Notes under the pieces: generated by a model
The model's input: only the letters and a program-made list of their open reading frames with translations
Told to the model about the DNA's origin: nothing
Databases searched by the model: none
NCBI GenBank assembly: GCA_028829895.1
Contig: CM054179.1
Location: forward strand, 105,053,875 to 105,117,874
Source: Sinotaia quadrata
Taxonomy: Eukaryota; Mollusca; Gastropoda; Architaenioglossa; Viviparidae
Length of the DNA stretch: 64,000 nt
Reading direction: 5' to 3'
Made by a program: the position numbers and the translations under genes
Part shown: positions 1 through 13,900 of the stretch, piece after piece
Layout of the letters: each line of letters starts with the position of its first letter
Position numbering within the stretch: the first letter of the stretch is position 1

Positions 1-2116
1 ATAATTTGCAGGTATTTTTTTGTTGCTTAAAATAAAACATTTTTATACATGTATGTTAATAAAGCAATAAACCACTTAGTCCAGTTTAACTTTTTTCGTC
101 TTGATTTGTTATATTTTGCATGGTAAAACTGCCAATTTCTTATAAAAGTGATTATTTAAGATTTACTTAAGTATTTTGCCAAATACATCTTTGGGCATTG
201 TCAGCAACGGACTTATTAAAAATTTGTACAAATACTAATAAATTGTGCTGGAGTTCTTAAAGTCTGGAAGAAGAAAGAAAAATATGTTTTACAATTTGAA
301 TTTTGAAAAAATTCAGCACATGAGATGATGAGTAAGTAGAGCACTTATGAAAGTTGTATGCATTTTACAATACAGTGTATTTGCATATAAAATACACAAG
401 GTCTTCCTACAAACAACTTAAGCAATAACACATAAAAACCAGAAGATACTATACATAACAAAATAAATCCACAGGCAAAATGACAATATATATATATAAC
501 AAGTACATATTTTTACAAAAACAAACATATCAAGGATTTACAAATATGCAGCTTGAATAAACTGTGATAATGAGACAGAAATACATAACTAAAATTGTTT
601 GGAGAGCCCTTTCAAAAGCATGGTCTCAGCTACAAAGGCAGAAGATTCTGAGTCAGCATTGTTCATACAATATACTTTGTTTCTGGAATGCTGAGAAGAC
701 ATGTCTGTGCAAATTTATACAAGGATTTACAAATTACAGGTCTGAGATCAGACAGGTTTTTAAGTTGGGAACCTGACAGTAAAGCAAAACAAAGAAAATA
801 GATTTTATGGTGTATTTTGCTGCTAACAAGTAGCCAGTGGAGGCTGTGGAATGACATGACTGGTACTTTTAATAAATTGGTGGGAAAATATGACTATAGA
901 TGGTAGTGTGTGCCACACTAACTCCACTCACACACAGCTTACGCACATTTGTAACTGTAATGTGATTAGTCACATCAAACAGATCAATAGACAGATGGCT
1001 CTGTCTTGTTAGTATGATGTAGATAGCTAGAATGAATAAACAGAAATGTGATTAACATACTGGTGATGTGAAATATAACAAAAGGGTAGACTGCAACTAT
1101 TGTTGCTTAAGTTTAAGGTGGTACACCTAGCTGAAATCCACTAAATGTAACAAAAAAAACCTAACAATCAAATTTTCAGTAACTGATGAAAAATGGTTGA
1201 TGCTTCAAAATATATACTCATTTTCTGATGAATTTACTAGGTTTTGTACCAAAATTATTTATTTAATAAACATATTTTCTGAAACTTAAAATTTGTTAAT
1301 TTCTTTTGACATAATTGTAAGAAATCCTTAAAATGTAGGGCCATCATGTTGGGTAGTCAATTAATATACTGTAATAGCTGGCTTCTAAACCTCTGGCTAA
1401 TGAGTAGCAATCATTCAGCTGACAGAGCACATATTTATTTAAATAATACCTTAAAAAATATATTTAATTAATTATTTATAATTCCATATCTACAGTATAA
1501 TCAAACATATAAAAACGTTACAGGTTATTTTGCCAGTTTATGTTGTCCTTAACCTGTTCAAATTTCTGTGCAGATATCTTTAATAGTTTTCTAGGTATCC
1601 AGCAAAATCCAAAAATAACGACTGGTTGTCAGTTAATTTTTAACTGTGCAAAAAACCAGTTTTTAACTGATATACCTTACTATAAACTGCTAAAGGATGT
1701 TTAATAAGTCCCATATAATGGAAGTGTCAAATAATATTTAGGAAAGGAGCCAAGTGACATTATTTCAAAACATCAGGGGTAATTAATATTATTAAGAATA
1801 TAGCTGTATATTTGACCACTATGTCTCCCACAGTATACCCTGCTCTTTGATTGAAAATATCTTCAAAACTATTGTGAATTGTACAAAAATAATAGTTGTT
1901 TCATAAAATTTAGCCATTTATCTATCAGAAAAGACCAATACATTTTTTTTTCAATTTTTCTGCTAGGTGTGCCAGCCAAAAATATGTTATACTTGGCACA
2001 ATGGAAATGCAAATTCTAAACAGATGATGCTGTAGCCATAGTTACAGTGTAGTAAGACTTTACTAAGTGAGCACAAGATTTCATTCTCCTGTTGTAAAAT
2101 GGAATATATCTCCACT

Positions 2117-2270
2117 TTTGTATGTATTCCCAGAGAAGGTTGCTGACTAAAGATGATGTCTGACAGATTTTGTATGTATTCCCAGAGAAGGTTGCTGACT
2201 AAAGATGATGTCTGACAGTTTTTGTATGTATTCCCAGAGAAGGTTGCTGACTAAAGATGATGTCTGACAG
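2117..2270. repeat. 50-51 bp minisatellite, 3 copies
   Basis: Three nearly identical tandem units, each starting near TTTGTATGTATTCCCAGAG and ending near GATGATGTCTGACAG. They create a repetitive open frame on the minus strand that is not a gene. Confidence 0.9.
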
Positions 2271-3900
2271 CTTGGTCTAGGATAAGGCATAATGGTAGGC
2301 AATAATAGTAGCACAGATCTAGGATGATACTTGATAGCACACAGACAAGAAGTGGATAAAGCAGAAATCAAAATTTATGTTTACACTTGTGTTTCTGTAG
2401 ACAAGATCTCCAGCAAAGAAATTGCTCATGATGCAGTAAAATTAACAGCTCAGAACAATTCTAGCTTTAGTGTGTCAATTTGTACTTTATTAAAATATTA
2501 ACATGTCTACTCAGGTCTGGGTGTATGGGTCCTAGCTATCGATTATGAAAAACAACACTTTAAAGTCTTATGTAATTTAAAATGAGGAAACTGCAAGTGC
2601 TGACCTATCAAACTAGATTTCAGGTGGTTATATGTATACTTCCAAATCTTTTGATGAGAGGGAGAAATGATGTGTTATGGTCTAAAGTCTACCAAACTGT
2701 TATTAAGGTTTAAAAGTCATTCAACTCAAAGATGTCAACTTAATATAGTAATTATGCAGCATGTAAGAGAAGGAGAAGCTTCTCAACTCTAACTCAATTA
2801 GAAATGTTTCTTCTAATTTTTCAGTGTTAAATTATATTTACTTGCCCTAAAACATTTTATCCCATAAATCAGACATAAGTAACCAAAACTATGGCTAAAC
2901 TTCTTGAGTTTGAATGTCCTACAAGAAAATTAATGTTTATGGTGTGAACATATAATATCACTAAGGGAAGTTAAAATATTAACAAATTTATTTTGCGACT
3001 TGTCATCAGAGCTCATTATCTTAGAGAACTCAGTGGCTAACACTCGAAGGTGTTATTTGTGTCAGAGACAAAATTATCTGGCAAAAATCTTAGAAAATCA
3101 GCACTGTTGTTTTCAGGACCAGAAAAGTATTTGATCCTGAAAGAATTGACCTGCAAAATTAATGACCCTGCTGTCATATAATAACATTATTATCCACGCT
3201 TCAACCTTTTACTAAAAAAAAAAAACAGTCTACCCCAATCCATGTAAAGAGCAATCACGGCTATCAGTTGTCTGGAATGCAGCCCTAATTAGCTATCTAC
3301 CCTCCTTTACAGTGACCATTCTAAACACTGCTTGATCCCATTGCAATGAATGCATAATTGCTTTGACCTGGCAGACCAAAGCCACTTTGCTGCAGGGTAA
3401 GATGCAGTATTCCTGGCTCACCAGAATGAACAATCTCATATCAAACAATGATGTGAAACTCAGATAAGCAAACTTTATCAATTTTTTGGCCTTATTATTT
3501 TGATGGTGGTGGATTGAAAACCATGTGTTGAACATTATTTTTCTAAGGATGAAATTCTCATTCATAATTTTTTCATAATGTCACTTGTCAAATTGCATTT
3601 GTTGCTGACTTGTTTACATTTTGGGACAACAGCCTGCCTGTAGCTGGTGACTGAATCCAGAAAATCACACTGATTATAATTATTGATCATTTCAGATCAG
3701 TGTTCTCATCAATTTATGTCTCTGGTGAAAATATTTGTGTGGATGAGTCTTTGATGCTTTGGAAAGGTCATCTAGGCTTCAGGCAGTATATAAAATCTAA
3801 ATGTGCTTGATCTGGCATTAAATCATATGAAATCTGCAAGAGTACAACAGGTTATGTATTTGATTTCATTATGTACACGGGGAAAGACATTGAGTACACA

Positions 3901-4115
3901 AAAATGTTTCTTTACTGCACTTGTATGTGTCAACTTTATTTATGAACATTCCATTGGAATTGTATTTTGAAAAAATGTGTATTGACTCCTGTGCTAGGAA
4001 TAATGGAAAAATGTGTTGCTTTACTTCACTTGGATGTGTCAACTTTATTTATTTATTGGACATTTAAATGGAAATGTGTTTTAAAAACTGTGGTATTGGA
4101 CTCCTAGTCCTGCTA
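3901..4115. repeat. Diverged tandem duplication, about 105 bp x 2
   Basis: Two halves share blocks such as GATGTGTCAACTTTATTTAT (TGTATGTGTCAACTTTATTTAT in the first) and a following GGACTCCT/TTGACTCCT block. Divergence and small indels indicate an old duplication. Confidence 0.6.
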
Positions 4116-4999
4116 GTTCTAATTTATTGAAAACAATTATAAATCACATCTCTACTCTTATTTGTGAGGCTGGCTCTTTTTCTGCCATGACTTGCAGAAA
4201 GTTGTTCTGTGTGTCAAAGGCAAGTACTTGCTGTGAAATCTACAAATTGCTTCAGTGGGTAAAGAGTGACAATAAAACTTGTTGTTACCTGTCTTCATCT
4301 ATTTATCAATAGCAATATAATGGCAGTTCTGGAAGCTGAGCCTCTTTCAAATCTAGGGCCAACTTCCATGCCATGCCCAGTCTGTCAGGAAGCTCAGTGG
4401 TATTGACCTCATTTCTTTTGCTACCTCCTTATTTATCTTTTCTGTTCTTTACATCTCTTCCTCTATTAGGTCTATATACACTTTAATAATAATATCATTC
4501 CTTTTAAAGTAGTCTAAAGTTTTTTTTACCCCCTCCGTAAACTTTGCATGGGTTATAAATCTCATGATTACTTTAACAAACACACCAAATAAGACGAGAG
4601 GAAATATCTTTTAAAATAGTACTAGTGAAATAAAGCACTCTGACAATATAAACAAATTAAATTTGTTTACAATAAATTGCCAAAAAAAAGTAAATTAAAT
4701 ATTTGTAGATAAAATATCAAACTGATGTTCTCAAAATTTAAACATGCGAACAATACAACTTAAAGAAACAGTGATCACGATTTTCTTATTAACATAATAA
4801 CAAATAACCGTGTCAATATTTACCAGTCGATCTATTCTGGGACATAAATCTTTTCAGTTTAAATCCTAATTGTTGGGTCATTTGCTAAATAAATTTAAGT
4901 CAATAGTTGTTTTACTATCTGAGATTTATTAAACATTCACTTTCCGAACTCCAGAAATCTAGACAGTGATACTAAATAATGCCATCATGCACTCCACTA

Positions 5000-5087
5000 G
5001 TACTAGTGTCTAGTTCTACTAGTACCGTAGTGGTTTTACTAACGGAAGTCAGTTTTCCAATGATCAAAACGTTTCTCTTGTAACCAG
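5000..5087 (+). other. Likely 5' non-coding exon of ZF1 (3' boundary only)
   Basis: The sequence ends with AACCAG|GTAAGT at 5087/5088, a full consensus 5' splice site. It is followed at 5461-5466 by a good acceptor (GGTCAG) with a branch-point-like TTTAACTGAC just upstream. The 5' limit (5000) is arbitrary because the transcription start cannot be seen. An ETS-like core ACGGAAGT lies at 5042-5049. This is an inference from splice signals alone. Confidence 0.4.
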
Positions 5088-5490
5088 GTAAGTTGAGTGA
5101 TTCTTAAACATAATTCGTCCACCCTCCAAGTGAGCATTTCCTAAAACTTTATTTATTACCTTTATGCAGAAATACTGAAATAGCTTTGTAAAGAATTAAT
5201 AAACTTTCGTTATCCTTCTATCGGTTGCTGCCATCTTGTGTTTGTTGAACTTAAGCAAGTACTATCTCGTGTATTCATCCTCTTCTCCAAATCCACGTAG
5301 TCAACTATAGAAACTATTTCATTATGCATTTTGAAACATTCAAGGAATTTTTTTCTTATCAACATAATTTAATTGGAATAGTTGGGTAGTTTCATTTCTC
5401 TTAATTCCTATTTTAGCCATACACCCATAAAGTTCAATTCTTTAACTGACATAATTTTCTGGTCAGATTTTGGTACTGTTTGATTAAATC

Positions 5491-5583
5491 ATGATGGCTG
5501 ATGACTCCGAAAGGACCGTTAAGCCTCAATCCCCAGGCACAGAAGAAGAACCACTGTGTACTGAATCAGATAGAGAGTCTAAT
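5491..5583 (+). CDS. ZF1 first coding exon (acidic N-terminus)
   Basis: This short exon probably supplies the start codon of the eight-finger protein encoded from 8346. An acceptor AG at 5465-5466 precedes it, so the exon itself probably begins at 5467. Two adjacent ATGs occur at 5491 and 5494; the second has A at -3 and G at +4, the better context. The reading frame gives an acidic, Ser/Thr-rich 31-residue segment (starts MADDSERTVKPQ from the second ATG) and runs to AAT|GTAATA at 5583/5584. It ends in phase 0, which matches the phase 0 start of the finger exon at 8346; the frame closes at a stop shortly past the donor. The intron between them would be 2762 bp, and intermediate exons cannot be excluded. 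Confidence 0.6.
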
Positions 5584-8345
5584 GTAATATTTGAATTATA
5601 ATTAATTTTAAATTAATTTATTATCTACTGATAATTTTATAAACTCTGCTGCTTCAGTATTAGTACTAGTAGTACTACTAGCTGATTTAGTGTATTATTA
5701 ATTATGTATCAACTATCATATTCATAACTTACGTTTGATGTTGTCTCAGTAGTCAAACGTTGCAAACTTATAGCCTCCCTGTTAATATCACTATTTTTTG
5801 AAAAGCTAATATTCATTATTTCTACCAGTAATACAACTTTTTTTTTTAAACAATGTTTAGTGTGGATAATGAAAATGAAAAATAAGTGTACATGCTTGAG
5901 CGTGAGAAAATTATATACTTTGGAATCTGCTGAATTTTTGCACGGAAAATTCATATTAAACCAAGAGTCCCAACTTTTACTTCTACTATACACTATTAAT
6001 ATGTTTAGTAAATTTTAAGTAACTGTTTAATTCAAGTAACATATTTGGTTCCATTGCATAAATTGTAAACACTAAAACAGATAACTCAGGGAAGAGTCTC
6101 TATTCTAGTGCAATGCATTAGTACAGTAGTAGTTAAATGTCAGTGATTGTTATTTGACTGTAAAAATTATGTCAGTATGTATTGACCTTAATGATTTTAA
6201 AGCACAAAAAAATAAAAGAATACTCATATTTTTATTTATTTTATTATAGTTTTGAAAAAGAAACAAGCTTAGAATTTTGTTTACAAATACAATCTTTTCC
6301 TTTCTAAGTTTCTTTAGGAAATGTCAACACCTACAAATGACATGCATTATTATATATGTTTATGTTTAACAAAGTACATACAGAAACTAGAGATTTTTGT
6401 AAATATTCATGCTGTTTTTAATGCAACAAGTTTTTCTATGAGCAGAAGCATAGGATTGATTCTACCGTTTCTTGAATTTAATAATCCTGGCTACTGGCTA
6501 AGCAAGACCTGCCAATTTGTATCCTATGTTTGCACTTTTACTGGATGCTGCTTTTGAGTAACAAAAAACATTTGATTCACTCACTTTTACCAGTGCTTTT
6601 ATAATTTATTCTTTAGTAATACTAATAGTATGTATAATTTATTTTTATTTTAATGTATAGCCTTTTGAGGATATAATAAAATATTTATGGACAGTTTTAA
6701 TAGAAGATTACAGAGATTTCTTTTTTAAATTCTGTGAATGTGGCAGATATTTAATATTGCATACACTTACCTCGCACTGGATTTTAACATTTACTTAATT
6801 ATATTTCTGTTTAATTGGAACGATTTTTATGATCAGAAACCTTTAAAAGTTATCAGGTCTCAAAGTATATTAATGTGTCTATTTCTACATGAGAAACATT
6901 TATGTTCGGGGACATTTAAACTGATGAGGCTGATTTTCTTATCCTCGTTGATTTTTACTGAATAATTGATGTTGGAAGACTTTTACTAATTTTACTTGTC
7001 ATACCCAGTTTGAATGTCTGTGTAAATTATATACATTACATTTTGAGGGATGCATCTCTGATTTATAAAAATAAAAATAGATATATCTTTCCTTGCTAAT
7101 GTAGTAGTATCCATTTACTGCATAATTTAATTCATTAAATTAATTAGGATTTTGAAGACAAAAAAAAACTTTCAAAAGCTGTATTTAAGAGATGCTTTCT
7201 TCAGAGCAGTCTTAATTAAAATAAAATTTGATAAAGAGATATCTCTTAAGAATATATATTTATAGTTTTATTTCTTTGGAAACAGTTTTACATTCCTTTC
7301 AGATAAAATGTAGGGTGTTTGATTTAAGGAGAAAGCTAAATAACACCAAACCGTGCTATCGGTCCATGTAATAAAATTGTTTTGGTTGTGGGTTTGTGCT
7401 GGCTTAAATAAAAAGATACTGGACAGATTTTCCTCAAACTTTCTGTTGTGTTTACTTTTGAGCCCTAAAATCAAGAGAGGCAATACAATATCACATTATC
7501 CCATAAGGAAACTCACCAGAAGCCAAAATAAAAGTAAAGCACTTGTGTGCAGGCCTCTCACAAGTAACCCTCAAACTAAAAAAAAAAAAATTCTCTTTAA
7601 AAATAAAGAGCCTGCACAAAGGCCCTAGCTATTAGTATTACACCGCTGTGATCTCCATGCACAGTGGACGATTCTATTTCTCTTAGATTGTGTTTCTCAT
7701 TCTGGGTATTAGATTTTAGCCTATAGTAAATATTGAATTGTGGATTTGGATGGGTTGCACTACACTGAGTAGTTAGTTCTTATTTTTCAATTCCTCCCAG
7801 AAAAAGATCAAACCTTAATTCAGTCTCAGGCTTCTCATACAGACAGCTGTATGTTGTGAGTTTCAGGTTCAGCAGCAGTGACAATCACAGTACTGTATAC
7901 AGAGAAGCACTTAGATCAACCTTTATAAATTAACAAAAATGTATATTAACAGTCTATGTTCTGCTGACATTTGCGCAAGTGAAGCTGCAGGCAAAAGCTA
8001 GTTCATAATATGCATTATGCATTGATATTGAAACAACTCAGGTACTGCATTTATGAAATGATCATCATTTACATTTTAAAAGATGTCTTAAATTTTTTTG
8101 CATTTGATAGACAAAGAAATTTATTTAAAATAACAAGATATAATTTTTACTAAATAGCAATAATTTTTATTTTTTTTAATTAGCAATTAGATGCTATTAC
8201 AATAGTTTGGTTTTTATGTTTATCACTTGTTTGCATTAATATTTTATGATTATAATTAAAACATTTAATTGCAATTTTTATCGTTTTGAATAAATACTTA
8301 AGATGGTGACATTAAAATGTTCTATTTGTTTTGTTTAATATGCAG
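5584..8345 (+). other. Proposed ZF1 intron
   Basis: AT-rich DNA without supportable exons or clear repeats. It starts GTAATA and ends in a T-rich tract and TATGCAG at 8345. Confidence 0.5.
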
Positions 8346-9662
8346 GGAGGATACACACTGGAACTGGAAAACATGCACACAAAGGGAAATAAGAGTGGTT
8401 CTGTTTCCAGTCAGTTGCAACTTTTTTTTTCTGGTCGAAGAACTAGACAGCGATGGCAACCACCTTTGACAATCAAGCGCTTTAAATGTAATATATGTGG
8501 CATGAAATTTGCCATCTCTCGGGTTCTGGAGGCACATAAAATGATAGAACATGGCATGGAAGCAGCATGGAAGTGCAGAGAATGTGGAATGCAATTTTTA
8601 CATGGCAAATCATACAATTTGCACATGATTTCACGACATTTTGTAGAGAATCCACACACATGTGACACTTGTTCCGAAGTCTTTCCTTCCAAAACTGATC
8701 TAAAAATACATAAGAGATCACACTCAACTGGAAGAGAGAAGCAAACATACAAGTGTCCAGATTGCCCAGCAGAGTACCCCCATGCAAGCAAGCTGCGCTA
8801 CCACCGAAGAGTCCACACTGGAGAACGACCATTTGGTTGTAACATATGTAATGCAGCTTTTGCTACTAGCTCACAACGACTCAACCATCTAAACCGATCA
8901 CACTTTGGGATACGCAAGCATTTGTGTGATCACTGTGGGAAGAAGTTTACAGGACCACGAGAACTTAGAGAGCATTATCGAACTCACACTGGAGAGCGGC
9001 CATATGAGTGTTCTGTATGTTTCCGAGCATTCACCAAGAGCAATGCCTTGGTTGTGCATCTCCGCCAGCACACTGGGGAAAAGCCATATGTATGTGACCA
9101 GTGTGGGCAGGCATTTACTGTCAAAGTCAGCCTGCGAACGCACCTTAAGAACAAGCACAACATCATTGACAATAGTGGAATTGTTATTTTAAGTAAACCA
9201 AATGAAGCCAGTCAGTATAATTATAAAACAAAAAATTTGAAAGGGTCACGCACTTCTGGATCAAAACAAACAGTTGGTAGCGATTCAGAATACTTGGAAT
9301 CTATTCCTCAGTTCCCAAACCAAGAATCTTATGCAGATCATAAACTGAAAAGGATGCAGTCACCTTTTAGTGAAAGCAGTAGTGATGCATCGCAAATGCA
9401 TGAACACTTGTCAAACCCAGCAGAATTGTTTTCTGACACAGGAAGCATGCATTCCTCACAGGGTGATCTCAGTGGCAATAGCCGCCCAGAATTGTATCGT
9501 CTGGGCTCTTCAGCTTTGGTTCCAACCAGAAATGGTAATTCTCATGCCAACCCTGGAGATGAAGAAAGAGGGAATCTTTGCAATGCTGTTCCTTTGATGT
9601 ATCTACCAGGAACACTGCCACAAGAGCAAATGGTGTATGGGATTCTGCCGCCTAAATTTTGA
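8346..9662 (+). CDS. ZF1 terminal exon: eight-finger C2H2 zinc-finger protein
   Basis: This exon encodes most of a nuclear, probably DNA-binding C2H2 zinc-finger protein. It begins after the acceptor TTTAATATGCAG in phase 0 and ends at TGA 9660-9662, giving 438 residues (about 469 aa with the upstream exon). Eight C-x2-C-x12-H-x3/4-H fingers lie at about residues 79-302 of the joined protein. Fingers 4-5 and 6-8 are joined by TGERP/TGEKP-type linkers, while fingers 1-3 and the 5-6 junction (H-x4-H then HFGIRKH) have atypical linkers. The C-terminal 165 residues are Ser/Asn/Gln-rich and probably disordered. No KRAB, BTB, SCAN or ZAD domain is visible. Fingers 4-8 correspond one to one with fingers 2-6 of ZF2, 6.7 kb downstream on the same strand, so the two are paralogues. 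An apparent ATG at 8340 lies in the intron side of the acceptor and is not the start. Confidence 0.9.
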   Translation, partial: GGYTLELENMHTKGNKSGSVSSQLQLFFSGRRTRQRWQPPLTIKRFKCNICGMKFAISRVLEAHKMIEHGMEAAWKCRECGMQFLHGKSYNLHMISRHFVENPHTCDTCSEVFPSKTDLKIHKRSHSTGREKQTYKCPDCPAEYPHASKLRYHRRVHTGERPFGCNICNAAFATSSQRLNHLNRSHFGIRKHLCDHCGKKFTGPRELREHYRTHTGERPYECSVCFRAFTKSNALVVHLRQHTGEKPYVCDQCGQAFTVKVSLRTHLKNKHNIIDNSGIVILSKPNEASQYNYKTKNLKGSRTSGSKQTVGSDSEYLESIPQFPNQESYADHKLKRMQSPFSESSSDASQMHEHLSNPAELFSDTGSMHSSQGDLSGNSRPELYRLGSSALVPTRNGNSHANPGDEERGNLCNAVPLMYLPGTLPQEQMVYGILPPKF

Positions 9663-10940
9663 ATGTCTAGATGGATTTTGTCTGAATATAATGCTCTCAG
9701 TTTATACTGTAGCTGTTCAGGAGTTAGGGGAGGAGATGTTAGAGAACTGAGTTATAAAGCCTGTCACAGCATAAATTAAGCCGCATAAGAATATCTTTCA
9801 ATTATCTTAATACTATGAAAATAATGTAATTTCAGAATATTAATTTGAGAATTTGTTTAAAATATTTGAAACTATTTCAGTTTTCAGTAATCAGTTTTCC
9901 ATTATCCTATGTGATCTTGTTCATTCACTATTCATACTTGCATTTGCCAATACATACTCCAACGTCTGATGAGTTCAGTATTAACATAATATAAAATATT
10001 AATAATAGAAATTTTGGAATGTTTAGTAGTAAACTGAAGCAACATCAACTATATATGGGCAAGCTCATGCTGAACAAAGAGGGATAGCTGTTGTAATTTG
10101 AAAACTATGCTGCTAGTGAGAATCACTGTAATATAGTTTCACATGTACCTGTGTAGTACATTCTTTAATAATACTATGGTATTTGCCTGACTTATACTCA
10201 TAAGCTGTGTTTATTTTACATATGTGCATCATCAACTTCTTTAAAGATCTGAAACTAATATTAGTAAAGTGAAATTAATTTTAAACAAATGTTAACTGTT
10301 GATTGTTGTTTTTATTTTTATTTAAAATATAATATGCTGATTTTATGATTACATTTGAAAGAAGTGCTGAATTTCTAATATGTAATTATAATTTTTAAGT
10401 CAGACTCCAAAACACATGTAGTACTGATCTCACATATAGTGATATACCTGCTACAGAAAAGTGTCTGCTTGAAAGAGGGGTTTTATTACATCGGCCTGAA
10501 GATTGTTTCCAAGTATATAAATGAACAAGTCAGTGATTCATTGATTGTGTCATACAGCAAGGTGGATACAGTATGATTGAGATGTGAACATTGAAACAGT
10601 GCTACTATTAAAATTATTGAATTCTTTAAATTTTAAAGGTGTTAAGTGTGAATGAGAATTTGAGGTTTTTTCTCATTGGTCATTTGCAATCATGTTTTTC
10701 CCCAAACATTATCATTCATGTATTGAAAATATGTAACTTGTGAAACTTTTTTTTGTCCTTTAATTAAAAGAAATTAATTATTATTTATAATTATATTCAT
10801 CAAAGTTTTTTAATTAATTAAAATAAAATCAAAAGAATTGTCATTTAATTTTGTGATCATGTATTACTAATAGTTATGTGATTACAGCAATTATTGTCAT
10901 ACTTAAATGGAGTTCACATGTACAAACCAAACAAAATAAA
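9663..10940 (+). other. Probable 3' UTR of ZF1
   Basis: AT-rich sequence after the stop codon with no coding potential. The first clear AATAAA hexamers are at 10822-10827 and 10935-10940, so a 3' UTR of about 1.2-1.3 kb is plausible. The end is not proven. Confidence 0.4.
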
Positions 10941-13900
10941 AAAAAGTAGGAAATGCCTATATATATACTGAGAATAATTTCATCATTTACTTTTTGGCAA
11001 AATGCATTTACATTTATTTATCTCCTACCAGTTACCAGAAGAATGATGTGTATAGTACTGAGTGATTGTTGTTTTATAATAGTTGCAAGTTAATAATAAT
11101 CAATCTCTCTTAAAGTAATAATTAAAACTAATCTGTTTATTAAAATGTCTCAGATGTTGATTCTGTAATACCCAGTCAAAAGAAAACTCATGATTTTATA
11201 TCTTAAGTGAATTTTTAGTTTTTGACTGTCTGAAAAAATTGGCATTGTTTATTTTAACACAATGATTCTAGATATTAGTCAATTATTCTCAGCATTTCAG
11301 TCAGTTATTTTCCTTCTTATACACTGGCATGTGCAATACTGTTGGCAGTTTTTTATTTCAATTTTAAAAAAAAAAGGATTATACCCTGAATGGGCTATCC
11401 CTCTCTCAAGATTCTTTTATTACCATACCTGAGATCATCATTGAATAAGTTCAGTCTGAAGCCTCATTGTACTCTATCCACATCTCATCTCTAAACCTTA
11501 TTATTCTTATCTTCCTGACATTAATGACGTTTCCAGTGAAACTTGCTGCATCCATAAAAAGTAAAATTATGAGTCCTAATAAATCATGTGAGCTATTTTG
11601 CTGCAAAATAATGTGCGGCTTTTTTCTTTATACACTAAAATAAAAGTGTCTTACATTTACATTTTGTTTGTTTATTGCATGTAAGGTGATATATTGATAC
11701 AAGAATCTAATTAAAATTTGTGCATTGGCATGCTTGGGGATATTTCTTAGTCTTGATCCCATTCTCAATCTCTTACACTTCTAATGCAAGATCTTTGTTG
11801 TTAATAGTATTAGGTTTTATTAACAAATCAGTAGCAAACAGAATTATAATGCAGAATGATCTTACAAGATTGGAGTTCAGCTTAGATTGAGACAATAGTA
11901 TATTATATACACAAATATATTTATTGAATGATCTCCAATAAACATTAATATTAAAAAAATAAATTAGAAAATAGAATATATTTTAAGTCAAACCAAAGAC
12001 ACTTGTAACTAGCCACACCTTTCTTCTGATTAATTTTAATAGTTGACTAGTATGAGCTTATCTACTACTTTATCCAATACTTTCTTCAACCATAGCATAA
12101 ATTTTGCCATCAGTTTATAATGCATAATTTTTGCCATCAGTTTACAGTGCATAATTTTTGTCATCAGTTGACACAATACATTACATTTGCCATTGGCCTC
12201 TGACACGTCAGTGAAATATATTAAATGTAATTAGCAAAAGTGTTGAGTTCTTTGGTATTTTTTAATCATTTCAGATCTTGTTATTATTTGATGTTTGTTG
12301 TAGTTAAAATTACCGATTCTTTGAGTGAAAAAAAAAAGTTACTAATATAACTTATAAGCTAGAACAGTAGAAGTCTCCTAAACATTAAATAAGAAACATG
12401 GTGCAAAATTTAAAACACTTTTATGCATTTTACACTGTAGATTAAAACAAATGTATTTCCCAAGCCATATTTATAAAAAGAATCAAGCATTTGAAATAAT
12501 GTTGCATTTGTAGGGGATGTTTTAAAAATGATTTTAAAATAAATAAACACCTTTATACATGTAATGCTTTAGATTTCACTTTGCATTAATTTCACAAATG
12601 TTTCAATTTGTATGTATTTTATTCACACAAAGTAGAAGTATACATTCACAAAACTGTAGCATTTATCTTATCTGGATTTGTTGGGAAGGCAGGGAGGAAT
12701 TTCTTATAGTTATTTATTTATCTTTCCAAAAAATATTCTGAAATTGTTTATTACTAACATTAAAATGAGGCATTACCCAAGTTTAGAAAGTAATTGATAA
12801 AAAAAAATCTAGAACCACTAATTTTTTAATATAATTTTATTGCAGCCTTTACTCCACCACCACCATGTCTCTTACCAGGTTTAATTTCTCATATAAAATT
12901 GAAGCTTCCTTGTTCACTTTCTGTGTCTGTGAATCATATTAATAGTCCATTTTATATATGGGGAGGAAGACCATAACCCTCATGTCCATCATTGGATAAA
13001 GAACACCTCCTTGCAAAATTTCATCTAGCTCTCTTCTGCAGCCCTGAGTTATAACAATAGTCCACCTTGTTCATTTGAAGGGAAGAAGCATCCCAGTTGT
13101 CAGGGGAAGACTCTGGCGCCACTATATCCATCTAAGGGAAAAGCAAACCTAGCAAAATGTCAGCTTCCTAGCTCTCTCCTTGTGACCATGAACCAAACGC
13201 ACACAGACATAGATTTTCAGCTTTAATTATTAGTATTAGATTTGGCTTATACCATTTAATGTTTTGTTTTTAGTTCTTTACCTGACATATCATTTATAAT
13301 TATATTCATATACACTTACACAATAGTTATTCAATCTGATTTTATATTAACTTATTCACTACCTATGAATTATTAAATATTCCACTTGTATCTTGAGCAT
13401 ATTACTGATCCATCATTAGCCTCACTATGCCACAAATTTATTTGAAGGAATGTGATTTAGAAAATGTAAAACAAAAATATATTGTCTGGTTTATATATAT
13501 TTGCATTATGCTACACTAGTTATAATATTAATATGTTTCATGTAATTGTATTTTAAAATAAATAAAATAATAATTGTAAATAAAAGTCACATTGTCTGTT
13601 AAAAGCAGACTGTGTACATTGATCAGGAGAGAAACTGCATGTTAATGAACAGTTAAGACCAGTTTCAATACAAATTTTTAAAATAGATGTAGACCCACTT
13701 AAAAGTGCTTCAACTGTTTAAGGTTTTTTTACAGCACTAAAAATTGCACAAGAACTAGTTCTTTTTCAGTGTCAGACCAAAGAAATCAATTTTTGATTGT
13801 TATTTTTGTTTCCATGCAAACATCAGTAGAAAGTTTGTTACAATCAGAAAACCATCATTATCTCCAACATACTGTATACTTTTATTTGTTTAATCAAATT

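Larger units (their letters stand above)
1..4999. other. AT-rich intergenic DNA left of ZF1
   Basis: No coding exon could be supported here on either strand; the open frames are short, low in sequence complexity and lack splice context. The stretch contains a three-copy 50-bp minisatellite (2117-2270) and a diverged duplication of about 105 bp (3901-4115). Scattered AATAAA-like hexamers are expected by chance at this base composition. It could hold the 3' UTR of a gene lying to the left, but nothing in the sequence proves it. Confidence 0.5.

Noticed and set aside
5228..5240. YY1-like GCCATCTTG as ZF1 promoter element
   Set aside because: It lies downstream of the likely 5' exon donor at 5088, hence in an intron; a single short motif is not enough.
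8340..8345. ATG just before the ZF1 finger exon as translation start
   Set aside because: It overlaps the TATGCAG splice acceptor; the upstream exon at 5491 gives a phase-matched start with good context.
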